From: Leptolyngbya ohadii IS1
GTDB lineage: Bacteria; Cyanobacteriota; Cyanobacteriia; Elainellales; Elainellaceae
DNA length: 64,000 nt
Assembly (NCBI RefSeq): GCF_002215035.1
Contig: NZ_NKFP01000001.1
Coordinates: 1,175,501 to 1,239,500 of the forward strand
Direction: 5' to 3'
Part shown: piece by piece, positions 1 through 9,691 of the stretch
Position numbering within the stretch: the first letter of the stretch is position 1
Layout of the letters: every line of letters begins with the position of its first letter
The notes under the pieces: model-generated
Databases searched by the model: none
What the model saw: only the letters and a program-made list of their open reading frames with translations
Told to the model about the DNA's origin: nothing
Translations under genes and position numbers: made by a program

Positions 1-190
1 ATGTTCGGCTCTCTATCTTTTAAATCGAACTATCTCATCGACAGACCGTTAAATATACGAATTGACTATTAGAATTGCTAAATTTTGTAATTCTTCACAT
101 TTTTATTTCGTAGCTCCTCATTCTGGATGATGTTCTGCCTGTAATTATTGCTAACCATTAGGGAAAGAGTTAGAAAAAATAAAAACATTT

Positions 191-1672
191 ATGTCACCTG
201 GCGTATTGATTCTAATCGCGGCACTAGGAATCGCGCTATTGCTGCTGCTTGTGATTAAATTTCGACTACAGGCGTTTTTGGCACTATTAATTGCAAGCCT
301 GTTTGTGGCGATCGTGGGAGGAATTCCCTTAAACGAAGTTGCAAAAACGATTCAAGACGGAATGGGGAGTACCCTTGGCTTTATTGCCATTGTGGTGGGG
401 ATTGGCACGATGCTCGGCGAAATGCTGCGGATTAGTGGCGGTGCAGAGCAGCTTGCCCGTACCATCGTCGGTCGATTTGGTGAGGAGCGAGCTCCCTGGG
501 CACTGGGTTTAACCGGATTTATCGTTTCGATTCCGGTCTTTTTTGATGTGGGGTTAATTATTCTGATTCCGCTGGTCTACAGTCTGACTCAGCGAACCGG
601 ACGATCGCTTCTCTACTATGCGTTGCCTCTGGCGGCAGGATTGGCAGTTGGGCATAGCTTTATTCCGCCGACGCCGGGCCCCGTTGCCGTTGCCGCATTG
701 CTTGGTGCGGATTTGGGCTGGGTAATTTTGTTTGGTACGATCGCGGGACTGCCTGCCATGATTCTGGGCGGTATTGTCTTTGGCAAATATATCTCCGGCA
801 AAATTAACGCCAAAGTGCCGGAATACATGATGATTGAAAATTACGGCATTTCTGCCCTGGGGAACGACGATGATGATGCGATCGATGAACCCGATCGGAT
901 TACGGCATCCCGTGCGCCCCAGTCTCCTGACACTGGAGTAGCGGTGCAGTCGCGTCCGCAGCAGGACATTCCGCAAACCGATCATCCTCGCGTCACTACC
1001 CTGCCTAGTTTTGGTGTCGTCCTGGGATTGATTCTGATTCCGCTGGTACTGATTCTGCTGAACACCGCCTCTGGCGTGATCTTCCCTGAGGGTAATGGAA
1101 TTCGCAATTTCCTGGGCTTTTTAGGGCACCCCTTCACAGCACTGCTGATTGCAACCCTCCTGAGCTTCTATCTGCTGGGCACCAAACGGGGCTACTCTCG
1201 CCGCGAGATTCAGGAAATCGCCACAAAGTCACTGGAACCTGTGGGGCTAATTATTCTGGTGACGGGCGCGGGCGGCGTCTTTGGCAAAACCCTCGTTGCT
1301 ACGGGTGTGGGTGAAGCATTGGCGGGTGCGATGGCGCAGTTTAACCTGCCTGTGATTGTGCTGGCATTCCTGCTGGCAGTTGCCGTTCGAGTATCCCAGG
1401 GTTCTGCAACCGTTTCAATGGTGACCGCAGCCGGACTGGTTGCCCCGGTGGTTCAGGCAGGCACCTATTCCGCTCCCGCCGTTGCCCTGATCACGATCGC
1501 GATCGCCTCTGGTGCAACGGTAATTTCCCATGTGAATGATTCTGGTTTCTGGCTCATCAGCCGTTATCTGGGTATTTCTGAAAAGAACACGCTGCGCTCC
1601 TGGACAGTCCTGGAGACGATCATTGGTGTTGTGGGTTTTCTGGTGGTGCTGGCGATCAGCTTCTTTGTTTAG
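191..1672 (+). CDS. gntP: GntP-family gluconate:H+ symporter
   Basis: A 493-residue, very hydrophobic protein with about 12 membrane segments and the GntP-type motif IPVFFDVGLIIL near residues 114-125. The family imports gluconate or related sugar acids with protons across the inner membrane. A hydrophilic Asp/Pro/Gln-rich loop (about residues 212-268) splits the protein into two halves and makes it longer than typical members (about 440-450 aa). It lies 60 bp upstream of a gluconokinase on the same strand, so uptake followed by phosphorylation to 6-phosphogluconate is the natural reading. The ATG follows an A-rich stretch with no strong ribosome site. Gluconate specificity rests on the neighbour; other aldonates are possible. 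Confidence 0.88.
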   Translation: MSPGVLILIAALGIALLLLLVIKFRLQAFLALLIASLFVAIVGGIPLNEVAKTIQDGMGSTLGFIAIVVGIGTMLGEMLRISGGAEQLARTIVGRFGEERAPWALGLTGFIVSIPVFFDVGLIILIPLVYSLTQRTGRSLLYYALPLAAGLAVGHSFIPPTPGPVAVAALLGADLGWVILFGTIAGLPAMILGGIVFGKYISGKINAKVPEYMMIENYGISALGNDDDDAIDEPDRITASRAPQSPDTGVAVQSRPQQDIPQTDHPRVTTLPSFGVVLGLILIPLVLILLNTASGVIFPEGNGIRNFLGFLGHPFTALLIATLLSFYLLGTKRGYSRREIQEIATKSLEPVGLIILVTGAGGVFGKTLVATGVGEALAGAMAQFNLPVIVLAFLLAVAVRVSQGSATVSMVTAAGLVAPVVQAGTYSAPAVALITIAIASGATVISHVNDSGFWLISRYLGISEKNTLRSWTVLETIIGVVGFLVVLAISFFV

Positions 1673-1732
1673 ATGATTTCAGAATGAATTCTAGGACTTC
1701 GTTACTATTGGGTTAATGATTGGGTCACGCAT

Positions 1733-3286
1733 ATGGACGCTTCCTATTTCATTGGGGTCGATGTCGGAACGACCAGCACGAAGGCGATCGCTTTTTCTGC
1801 CGAGGGTCAGGTGAAGGCGCAGGGTAGCCAGCTCTATGGGCTAAATGTCCCGCAGCCTGGCTGGGCAGAGCAAGACCCGGAGGAAATTCTGGCGGCAGTG
1901 GTGGCGGCGATCGGGCAGGTGATGCAGCAGATTGAACCCGCTTCTGTAGCAGCATTGAGCTTTAGTGCGGCAATGCATAGCGTGATTGCGATCGATCGGG
2001 AAGATAAACCGCTGACCCCAGCTATTATTTGGGCAGACAATCGCAGTACGGCTCAGGTAGAACGGCTGAAACAGGACGATACTGGACATTCGCTCTACCT
2101 GCGGACGGGCACGCCGATTCACCCGATGTCGCCGCTGCCCAAACTGCTCTGGCTGCGAGAAACCCTGCCCGATTTGTTCCAGAAAGCATCCCGGTTCATT
2201 TCTATTAAGGAATACATTTTCCATCGCTGGTTTAATCGCTATGTGGTGGATTATTCCATTGCCTCGGCAACGGGATTGCTGAATCTGAAGCAGCTCCAAT
2301 GGGACGAAGCGGCGCTGAATCTGGTCGGACTGACCCCCGATCGCCTCAGTGAGGTTGTGCCTACAACGCATATTTTGCGCGGAATCCACCCTGCCTACGC
2401 CGAAGCAATGGGACTCCACCCCGATACTCCGGTTGTGATTGGCGCGAACGATGGCTGTCTGGCAAATTTAGGCGTTGGGGCGATCGCTCCCTCCCAGCTT
2501 GCAATTACGATCGGCACCAGTAGCGCAGTTCGTTCCGTGGTTCCCCAGCCCGTCACCGATCCGCAGGGACGCACTTTCTGCTATGCCCTCACGGAAAATC
2601 ACTGGGTCATTGGTGGCCCCTCGAATAACGGCGGAATTGTGCTGCGCTGGCTGCGGGACGAATTTTGCCAGGCAGAGGTAGAGCAGGCGAAGCAGCGGGG
2701 CGTGGATGCCTACGATGTGATGATTGAAGAGGCAGCGAAGATTCCTCCCGGTGCAGAGGGTTTGATCTGTCTGCCGTTCCTGTCCGGCGAACGCGCCCCC
2801 TACTGGAATGCCAATGCAAGGGGTATTTTCTTTGGGGCAGGACTCTATCACCATCGGGCACACTTTATTCGATCGGTGTTAGAAGGCGTGCTGTTTAACG
2901 TCTACAACATTACCCGTGCCCTGAGCGAACTGGTGCAGCCTGCTGAGGAAATTCGTGCTACTGGCGGATTTGCCCGATCGCAGGTCTGGCTTCAGATGAT
3001 GGCGGATGTGTTTGGCTCAACCGTGGTGATTCCCGAAGTGTTTGAGGCGGGTTGCTTTGGGGCAGCGGCGCTGGCAATGTACGCAATGGGACAGATGGAA
3101 TCATTGGAGAACGTGGAAACGCTTATCTGGGGCAGTAGTGGTTCCCACGGTAGCCATCGCTATCGTCCAGCTCCCAGCATTAGCGATCGCTATCACCGCC
3201 TGTTCAAACTGTACGAGCAGCTTTATCAAAATCAGGTTGAGCTGTTTGGCACCCTGGCGTCCCTGCGCGATCAGAAGTCAGGTTGA
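1733..3286 (+). CDS. gntK: Gluconokinase, FGGY carbohydrate kinase family
   Basis: 517 residues with the two-domain FGGY fold. The N-terminal phosphate-binding motif GVDVGTTSTKA is at residues 8-18, the likely catalytic Asp240 lies in GANDG, and the second-domain phosphate loop GTSSAV is near residue 261. These enzymes use ATP to phosphorylate a sugar or sugar acid. The preceding permease gene points to gluconate, giving 6-phosphogluconate for the oxidative pentose phosphate pathway. The length fits the Bacillus-type GntK rather than the small P-loop GntK of E. coli. Xylulokinase or another FGGY kinase is the alternative on sequence alone. Confidence 0.85.
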   Translation: MDASYFIGVDVGTTSTKAIAFSAEGQVKAQGSQLYGLNVPQPGWAEQDPEEILAAVVAAIGQVMQQIEPASVAALSFSAAMHSVIAIDREDKPLTPAIIWADNRSTAQVERLKQDDTGHSLYLRTGTPIHPMSPLPKLLWLRETLPDLFQKASRFISIKEYIFHRWFNRYVVDYSIASATGLLNLKQLQWDEAALNLVGLTPDRLSEVVPTTHILRGIHPAYAEAMGLHPDTPVVIGANDGCLANLGVGAIAPSQLAITIGTSSAVRSVVPQPVTDPQGRTFCYALTENHWVIGGPSNNGGIVLRWLRDEFCQAEVEQAKQRGVDAYDVMIEEAAKIPPGAEGLICLPFLSGERAPYWNANARGIFFGAGLYHHRAHFIRSVLEGVLFNVYNITRALSELVQPAEEIRATGGFARSQVWLQMMADVFGSTVVIPEVFEAGCFGAAALAMYAMGQMESLENVETLIWGSSGSHGSHRYRPAPSISDRYHRLFKLYEQLYQNQVELFGTLASLRDQKSG

Positions 3287-3350
3287 ACCTTAGAGCCGAT
3301 TAAAGCTGAGAATTTGCGCGGCGGATTGCAAAGCCCAATTAAGTTCAATC

Positions 3351-4259
3351 ATGACCGGGTTTCAGTACGATCGTGAAAAGATCGCACTTGCGGGAGAAGC
3401 AGACTTGCACACCCATCCCTTTAGCCTCTGGAACCCACCCATGAGCCGAGCTTTTGTGCCGGGTATCATGCCTGCCGATGAATTTCAGATTCCGGGCTGG
3501 TGGTTTGCGTTTAGGGGAAACCAGATCCTCGTTCGGACAAACGGCAAAAATATTGAAATTCCCCGGCTTTTCAGCCTGCCGGACATTGGCTTAACTCCTC
3601 TCCGTACGCAGTTTTTGGGCACTCTGGATCGGCAGCCCTGCTACGGGGCAGAATTATCGGAAGAGACCGTTCTCCCGGCGGAAATGGAACTGCGAAAACT
3701 GCGGGAACTCTATGGCTTACTGGATGAGGATTTGTTTGCCCTGAGCGGTCGGGCCGTTCAGATTGTGGAATGGGATCGAACCCATCAATTCTGCGGACAC
3801 TGTGCGACCCCCATGACGCAGCTGCCGACAGAGCGGGCAAAACGCTGCCCCAACTGCGGACTGGTAAACTATCCTCGCCTCTCTCCGGCTGTGATTGTGC
3901 TGATCTCGCGAGGCGATGAAATTCTGCTGGCGCGTGCCCCCCACTTTCCTGCCGGAATGTATGGACTGGTTGCCGGATTTGTGGAGCCGGGGGAATCGCT
4001 GGAGGAGACGATCGCCCGCGAGGTGGCGGAGGAGGTGGGCATTGCTGTTCATAACATTCGCTATTTTGGGTCGCAGCCCTGGCCCTTCCCGAACTCGCTG
4101 ATGATTGGCTTCACGGCAGAGTATGCGGCGGGTGAAATTGCGATCGACCCCCAGGAAATAGAGGCGGCACAGTGGTTTCCCAAACAAAAGCTGCCCCTGA
4201 TTCCGCCCCCACTCAGCATTGCCCGCAAATTGATTGATTGGTTTGTTTCCCAGCCTTGA
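3351..4259 (+). CDS. nudC: NAD+/NADH pyrophosphatase (Nudix, NudC type)
   Basis: 302 residues. A four-cysteine zinc ribbon (CGHC and CPNC, about residues 148-169) is followed by a complete Nudix box of the form GX5EX7REVXEEVG at about 206-228. The NudC-specific SQPWPFP signature follows at about 240. NudC hydrolyses NAD(H) to NMN(H) and AMP and can remove NAD caps from RNA. The gene follows gluconokinase by 64 bp and converges with the ribokinase gene, with only 3 bp between the stops. The ATG at 3351 is plausible; no strong ribosome site decides it. Confidence 0.93.
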   Translation: MTGFQYDREKIALAGEADLHTHPFSLWNPPMSRAFVPGIMPADEFQIPGWWFAFRGNQILVRTNGKNIEIPRLFSLPDIGLTPLRTQFLGTLDRQPCYGAELSEETVLPAEMELRKLRELYGLLDEDLFALSGRAVQIVEWDRTHQFCGHCATPMTQLPTERAKRCPNCGLVNYPRLSPAVIVLISRGDEILLARAPHFPAGMYGLVAGFVEPGESLEETIAREVAEEVGIAVHNIRYFGSQPWPFPNSLMIGFTAEYAAGEIAIDPQEIEAAQWFPKQKLPLIPPPLSIARKLIDWFVSQP

Positions 4260-4262
4260 AGT

Positions 4263-5204
4263 TTAGTCCGCCGGAGTGGAAGGGGTTTCGCGCTGTGCCA
4301 GAAACGCCTCTAATTCTGCGCGGGTCGGGAGGGAGGGCTGGGCACCTGGCTTTGTGACGGAGAGGGCTGCTACGGCTGCTGCCTGGGTTGCTGCCTGGGA
4401 CAAGGGCAAATCTGCGGCTAACCCTGCGGCGAGTCCCCCATTAAACGCATCGCCTGCGGCAACGGTATCGACTGCCCGCACCGGAAAAATGGGGATCTGG
4501 AAGGTTTCGGATTCTGTGACGCATAGCGCCCCCAGTTTGCCCAGCTTCACGATCACCGTTTTTACACCTCGCTGACGCAGGACGATCGCGGCTCGATGGG
4601 CAGTCTCAATATCGTTGACCGGAAAGCCTGCTAGCTGCCTGGCTTCGACCTGATTTGGAGTGAGGATATCAATTAAGGGATAGAGACTATCCGGTAGATC
4701 CGATCGGGCGGGAGCTGGATCAAGAATAACCGTTACGCCCGCATCTTTGGCAGCTTGAGCGGCGGCAAGAACCGCAGGCAGGGGAATTTCGAGCTGGAGC
4801 AGCAACACCTGTGCCTGGGGCAGAGCTGCACGCAGCCGATCGACATCCGCCTCTCCTACGTTGCCGTTTGCCCCCGGAATCACAATAATATTGTTCTCGC
4901 TGGCATCATCTACCGCAATCATTGCCACGCCGGAATGGGTGGAGGCATCGTGCAGCACCCGATCGCAGGTAATTCCATCGGATTCCAGTCCTTGCAGCAG
5001 GGTTTGACCAAAGCCATCGTTGCCGATTCGCCCAATCAACGCCGTCTGTATTCCCAACCGTGCCACTGCCACCGCCTGATTTGCACCCTTGCCGCCTGGA
5101 ACGGTTTCAAACGAATGTCCGATCAGCGTTTCTCCCGGTTCCGGAAGCCGGGGCGATCGGACAACCAGATCCATGTTGATACTGCCGAAGATGATCACGC
5201 TCAT
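4263..5204 (-). CDS. rbsK: Ribokinase (PfkB family)
   Basis: 313 residues, the usual ribokinase length. The N-terminal substrate-binding motif GGKGANQAVAVARLG is near residue 38. The C-terminal PfkB signature DTVAAGDAFNGG is at 246-257, with the likely catalytic base Asp252. Ribokinase phosphorylates ribose to ribose-5-phosphate in the cytosol, feeding the pentose phosphate pathway, which fits the gluconate genes next door. No ribose transporter is adjacent, so it may salvage ribose from nucleosides. The start is supported by the immediate family N-terminus (MSVIIFGSINMDLV). Confidence 0.92.
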   Translation of the reverse strand: MSVIIFGSINMDLVVRSPRLPEPGETLIGHSFETVPGGKGANQAVAVARLGIQTALIGRIGNDGFGQTLLQGLESDGITCDRVLHDASTHSGVAMIAVDDASENNIIVIPGANGNVGEADVDRLRAALPQAQVLLLQLEIPLPAVLAAAQAAKDAGVTVILDPAPARSDLPDSLYPLIDILTPNQVEARQLAGFPVNDIETAHRAAIVLRQRGVKTVIVKLGKLGALCVTESETFQIPIFPVRAVDTVAAGDAFNGGLAAGLAADLPLSQAATQAAAVAALSVTKPGAQPSLPTRAELEAFLAQRETPSTPAD

Positions 5205-5264
5205 AGGAAGTGGACATTGAATAGGAATAGCTTAATTATTCGTTATTCCTGGTTCATCCCTAAG

Positions 5265-6959
5265 CTAAGCAGGATAGATTCTCAGTCTGCGCTCGGGTTC
5301 ATCGCCAACACTGTGGGAGTTTAGCCGATAGCGTTCTACTAGCTCATGCTGCAACTTTCGCAGCCAGCTCGATCGGGGCAGGAGTTCCACAGGTTGCTGC
5401 TTCGGGATCACAATCTGCTCTACAGCTAATCGGGCTTCCTCCAGGGCAGCGAATTCCTCATCCTGCATCTCTCCATCGTCGCGGCTCTCTTCCCCATCGG
5501 GCAGGCTATTTTGTGATTCCATGCCGACTAGCTGTTGCAGAGTGCGGCTCATGTGCGGCATCGTATTTGCCTTAATCACATAGAGGGGAATCTGATGGGT
5601 TTTTGACAATCGCTGCAAGTTGTCATGCTTCCGGGCATGGGAGCGCAAAGCCACGATCGCATCCGCTTCGCTAACATACTTGGTAAGAACGATCGGCAGA
5701 TTCATCGCATCGATCACCTGCTCTAGCTGGTAGGCGCTAATGGCATAGGGATAGACCCGCATCTGAGGATCGTCCAACATTTCGGCACTTTGCTCCGCCG
5801 CAGTCAGTGCATCGGATAAATTCCGCTCTGGCGCAGTTCCCAGTCCGATCGATCGATCGTTTCGCTGCCGCTGAGTAGAGGGGGCTGCTGGAAAGGGGAG
5901 AACCTGCGCTGAGCGATTTGGCTTCACCAGAGGCGTTCCCGCTGCGGTTGCCTTCGTAATTACGACCTGTCCCTGTTCATTCAGCAAGCGCTGCTGGGGT
6001 TGGGGTTGCCGTCCTCGAAGCATGGCATCCACGGTTTCCGCTACATTCTCATGCACCGTCCAGCGCTGCCGCTCGATCATCTCCACAGCAATTTCAAAGG
6101 TTGGGGGAGCCTTCCGTTCCAAAACACTCTTCTGAGACCCTCGTCGCCGCGCCTCTTCGTCTCCCAGCGTAACCGATTCAATGCCGCCCACCAGATCGGA
6201 GAGCGTTGGGTTTTTGATTAGATTTTCGATCGCATTCCCGTGAGCTGTGCCCACCAACTGTACGCCACGTTCGGCGATCGTCCTTGCTGCCAGGGCTTCC
6301 AGTTCTGTCCCAATCTCGTCAATCACAATGACTTCGGGCATATGGTTTTCCACTGCCTCAATCATGACCTGATGCTGAAGCTCAGGCTGGGCAACCTGCA
6401 TTCTGCGGGCACGCCCGATCGCCGGATGGGGAATATCGCCATCTCCTGCAATTTCGTTGGAAGAGTCGATGATCACGACCCGCTTATTCAGATCATCTGC
6501 CAGAACACGGGCGATTTCTCGTAGGGCTGTCGTTTTGCCCACCCCCGGACGACCCAGCATCAGGATCGACTGTCCGGTTTCGACCAGATCTCGAATCAGA
6601 GCGATCGTTCCGTGAATGGCACGACCCACGCGACAAGTTAGACCAATAATGTCCCCTTGGCGATTGCGGATGGCACTAATTCGGTGCAGCGTTCGCTCAA
6701 TACCCGCACGGTTATCGCCGCCAAACTGACCCACGCGAGTCACACAGTCCTGCAACTGTTCGTGCGTTACAGCCTGCTGCGACAAGTATTCTGCCTGCTG
6801 GGGAAAGCGGGCTTCTGGTCGTCGTCCCAAGTCCAGCACGACCTCAACTAGGGTATCGCACTGCGGATGCTGTTCTAATCGTTGCCGAATCTCCTGGGGC
6901 AAAATCTCCAGTAGCTTCTGAAGATCATCCGTGTTGTGCATGGTGTGAAGGTTTTGCAA
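5265..6959 (-). CDS. R3H domain / AAA-type ATPase (Ycf45, SpoIIIAA-like)
   Basis: 564 residues. Residues about 90-300 form a RecA-like ATPase with Walker A GRPGVGKTT at 136-144 and Walker B VIVIDEIGTE near 210-220. A variable linker and a domain around 400-480 follow. The last 40 residues form an R3H single-stranded nucleic acid-binding module containing the pattern RxxxxH (RYRLNSHS). Cyanobacteria and plastids (Ycf45) carry this architecture; it is thought to act on nucleic acids but its role is not established. It is a monocistronic minus-strand gene, 60 bp from ribokinase. The ATG at 6941 (MHNTDD) is an alternative start. Confidence 0.87.
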   Translation of the reverse strand: MQNLHTMHNTDDLQKLLEILPQEIRQRLEQHPQCDTLVEVVLDLGRRPEARFPQQAEYLSQQAVTHEQLQDCVTRVGQFGGDNRAGIERTLHRISAIRNRQGDIIGLTCRVGRAIHGTIALIRDLVETGQSILMLGRPGVGKTTALREIARVLADDLNKRVVIIDSSNEIAGDGDIPHPAIGRARRMQVAQPELQHQVMIEAVENHMPEVIVIDEIGTELEALAARTIAERGVQLVGTAHGNAIENLIKNPTLSDLVGGIESVTLGDEEARRRGSQKSVLERKAPPTFEIAVEMIERQRWTVHENVAETVDAMLRGRQPQPQQRLLNEQGQVVITKATAAGTPLVKPNRSAQVLPFPAAPSTQRQRNDRSIGLGTAPERNLSDALTAAEQSAEMLDDPQMRVYPYAISAYQLEQVIDAMNLPIVLTKYVSEADAIVALRSHARKHDNLQRLSKTHQIPLYVIKANTMPHMSRTLQQLVGMESQNSLPDGEESRDDGEMQDEEFAALEEARLAVEQIVIPKQQPVELLPRSSWLRKLQHELVERYRLNSHSVGDEPERRLRIYPA

Positions 6960-7187
6960 TCTTGCTGTTAGACCTACACTCTAACAATTTACTCTGCTGA
7001 GTGCTGGGTAGGAACCGATAAAAGGGGTACGGATTTTTGGATCGCTCAGGAGAAGTCAGTTTAATTCTGGTAACGGGGAATCGAACGTTATTTTGAACGC
7101 TCAATCCTATGCTGCAATGAATGGACGAGTGAGACGAAAGGGAATGAAATGGCGTTGAGCTGGAATTAAGCGATCGCCAAAATTTCT

Positions 7188-8363
7188 TTATGAGAGAATC
7201 ACCCGGACGGTTGTTCCTGCTCCGAGGCGGGTTTTAACCTGCAATTTTCCCTGCTGCAAATCAACCAGTTGCTTAACGATACTTAGTCCTAATCCGGTTC
7301 CTGGGATGTTGCTGGTATTTCGTCCCCGGTAGAACGGTTCAAACAAATGGGGCTGATCTTCTGCGGGAATACCAATCCCCCAGTCCCGAATCTCGAAGGT
7401 AACTTGCTGCTTCTGGTACATCAGCTTGAACTGAACTTGGGGGCAGCTAGGAGAATACCGAATTGCATTCGATAAAAGGTTTGTCAGGATGAGCCGCAAA
7501 ATTTTTCCGTCAAATTGCCGAATCACCGATGAATGACGACAGACAAAATTAATTCTGTGCTGGGTTCCAGCCTGGACTTCCTGACTGAGCTTGCGGCAAA
7601 ATTCTACTAAATCGATCGCCTCCCGATTTAGCGCCAGTCGATTAGCCTCTACTTTTCCAATTACTAAAATGTCGTCAATAATCGAGGTCATGCGATCGAC
7701 ATTGGTTTGAATATTTTGCAGATATTCTGTCTTTTCATTGGCTGTCAGATGATGACTGTAGCGATCGAGGGAGGACACCGACAGCAGAATGTTATTGAGG
7801 GGATTGCGAAATTCGTGACAAACCATCGAAACCAGGCGCGACTGCTGTTCGTTTAAGTCTTTGAGCTGTTCGTTTGCCTGCCGCAGCTCTACCGTTCGCT
7901 CCCGGACTTTTTGTTCCAGTTCTTCGTTCATTTGATGCAGAATAGCTTCTGCCCACTTGCGCTGAGTAATATCCTGAAACGTCACCACCGCTCCCAGGAG
8001 TTGTCCCCGCTCGTCCCGAATAGGAGTGCTAATGTATTCCACGGGGAAACAGGTGCCGTCCTTCCGCCAAAAGACCTCATCAGTGACGCGATGAACCGTT
8101 CCATCCTTAAAGGCAGCATAAATCGGGCAGTCTGTCTTCAGATAGCAGGTTCGATCGGAGTGGGAATGGTGCAGCACTTCGTGCATCGATCGCCCCAAAA
8201 GCTCCTCGATCTCCCAGCCAATCATTTGGGCAGCAGCAGGATTGATAAAGGTTGCGTTTCCTGCCAGATCAACGCCGTACACCCCTTCTCCGATCGCGTT
8301 CAGGATGAGGTCAGTCAGGGTGGCGGGATGGGGAGGAGCTAACCAGTTTTGACTTAATACCAT
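7188..8363 (-). CDS. PAS-domain sensor histidine kinase
   Basis: 391 residues with no membrane segment, so probably cytoplasmic. A PAS domain (about 15-135) contains a cysteine-containing segment (RTCYLKTDCP, 71-80). A short coiled coil (about 135-172) and a HisKA box MVCHEFRNPLNN with phospho-acceptor His183 follow. The HATPase domain has N box NLLSNAIRYSP, DWGIGIP and GTGLGLSIV. It is divergently arranged with the response regulator at 8597, separated by 233 bp, and the two are probably a cognate pair. The PAS signal is unknown. Confidence 0.9.
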   Translation of the reverse strand: MVLSQNWLAPPHPATLTDLILNAIGEGVYGVDLAGNATFINPAAAQMIGWEIEELLGRSMHEVLHHSHSDRTCYLKTDCPIYAAFKDGTVHRVTDEVFWRKDGTCFPVEYISTPIRDERGQLLGAVVTFQDITQRKWAEAILHQMNEELEQKVRERTVELRQANEQLKDLNEQQSRLVSMVCHEFRNPLNNILLSVSSLDRYSHHLTANEKTEYLQNIQTNVDRMTSIIDDILVIGKVEANRLALNREAIDLVEFCRKLSQEVQAGTQHRINFVCRHSSVIRQFDGKILRLILTNLLSNAIRYSPSCPQVQFKLMYQKQQVTFEIRDWGIGIPAEDQPHLFEPFYRGRNTSNIPGTGLGLSIVKQLVDLQQGKLQVKTRLGAGTTVRVILS

Positions 8364-8410
8364 TGGGTTCCGATCGATTTTTTAGGCTCTAATGGTGTTT
8401 AGACTGAAGC

Positions 8411-8460
8411 GTTGGGCTGGAAAGTTAGGCTGGAAAGTTGGGCTGGAAAGTTAGGCTGAA
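8411..8460. repeat. 14-bp tandem repeat in the kinase/regulator intergenic region
   Basis: About 3.5 copies of a 14-bp unit (GGCTGGAAAGTTRG) lie between the divergent histidine kinase and response regulator. It would fall in the 5' leader or promoter of the kinase. It looks like replication slippage; a regulatory role is not shown. Confidence 0.75.
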
Positions 8461-8596
8461 ATTGAAGTCAATAAGGCAACGATAATTGGTTTACTGTATC
8501 CCAGCGTACAGAAAGCACCGACTCCTTTTATTCAAAACTATAGATTAGTCCTATGGCAATAGGGAAAAAGCCTGCTTTCCTACGGTAAATTCTGGA

Positions 8597-9361
8597 ATGA
8601 GAAAGATCCTGGTCATTGAGGATGAAGTTGAAACCCGTGAACTGTTTCTGCGCTGTCTCACCTTTGAGGGTTTTTGGGCGATCGGGGCAGCCGGAGGGGC
8701 GATCGGGGTAAAACTGGCGCAAATGCACACGCCTGATCTGATTGTGTGCGACATTATGATGCCCGACCTGGATGGCTATTCGGTGCTGTCCCAACTGCGG
8801 CAGCAATCGGCAACGGCTGGAATTCCGTTTATCTTCCTGACTGCGAAGGTGACAATGGCAGATCTGCGCTGCGGCATGGAACTGGGAGCCGACGACTACC
8901 TGACCAAGCCCTGCACCATTGAGCAATTTCTAACGGCGATCACGGTTCGACTCCAGCGACAGGACGAGCTAAAAACCTCCTACGACAAAGCTACGCCAGC
9001 GCTTCAGGAGGATCAGTCTACCGTCTTTCCCAACTGTCCTCGCCTGAGAGAAGTGTTTGAATTCATCGAGATGCATTACCATTTGCCGATCAGCTTAGCC
9101 GATGTAGCGCAGGCAGCAGGCTATTCTCCACCCTACCTGACAACGCTGGCGCAGGAGCAAACGGGACGAACCATCAAACAGTGGATCACGGAACGACGCA
9201 TGGTGCAGGCACGTCAGCTTCTAACCAACACCTCTCAATCGATCGGGCAAATCACGAAGGCGGTGGGCTATCAGGATGCCAGCTATTTTATCCGGCAGTT
9301 CCGGCAGATCCACGGAATTTCGCCTCAGGCATGGCGACAAAGTACCCCGACGATCGCCTGA
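8597..9361 (+). CDS. Response regulator, REC plus AraC-type HTH
   Basis: 254 residues. The receiver domain (1-120) has acidic pair Glu8/Asp9, phospho-acceptor Asp52 (VCDIMMPD) and the conserved Lys in YLTKP. After a 30-residue linker, an AraC/XylS DNA-binding domain occupies about 150-250 (ISLADVAQAAGYSPPYL, then VGYQDASYFIRQF). It probably controls transcription after phosphorylation by the divergently encoded PAS kinase. It is the last gene before the cyanate operon on the same strand, 330 bp upstream, so that operon is one candidate target; nothing in the sequence proves it. Confidence 0.9.
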   Translation: MRKILVIEDEVETRELFLRCLTFEGFWAIGAAGGAIGVKLAQMHTPDLIVCDIMMPDLDGYSVLSQLRQQSATAGIPFIFLTAKVTMADLRCGMELGADDYLTKPCTIEQFLTAITVRLQRQDELKTSYDKATPALQEDQSTVFPNCPRLREVFEFIEMHYHLPISLADVAQAAGYSPPYLTTLAQEQTGRTIKQWITERRMVQARQLLTNTSQSIGQITKAVGYQDASYFIRQFRQIHGISPQAWRQSTPTIA

Positions 9362-9691
9362 CGATCGCAGCAGATGGGCGAAAGGGCAAGAAAAATTGGG
9401 CAATAAATCATTCGATCCTGCTTCAAACTGTTTTGAATATTACTGTTTTGCGGAATAGGGTATGCTATCTCGCGTTTTGTCTATTTGTCTTCGTTTTGTC
9501 GTCAATTTTACATATTCGCTGCTATTCACTGTGCATCTTAAAAAAATCCTACTTTTACGAAAGTCTCTCTGATGATCGGTTCACCGATTCTGATAGATTA
9601 CTAAGAACTCTTCCTGATTGCATTTGTATCGTTTCCGTTCCCCTGGAATCGGCTTTACTTTAGCTTTCTTTATTCTTACTCACTCACTGCC
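9362..9691 (+). other. 330-bp intergenic region upstream of the cyanate operon
   Basis: No credible gene. It should hold the promoter and leader of the cynABDS-like operon. I found no perfect NtcA palindrome (GTA-N8-TAC). The closest is GTC-N8-TAC at 9498-9511, which fits only the loose GTN10AC form and has no clear -10 hexamer about 22 bp downstream. The region is T-rich near 9470-9520. Confidence 0.5.

Noticed and set aside
4755-5324. 189-codon plus-strand open frame
   Set aside because: It is antisense to ribokinase and the end of the R3H gene. It has no motif and is a reading-frame shadow.
9498-9511. NtcA-like site upstream of the cyanate operon
   Set aside because: It is GTC-N8-TAC rather than GTA-N8-TAC, and no good -10 box stands about 22 bp downstream. 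It is too weak to list as a site.
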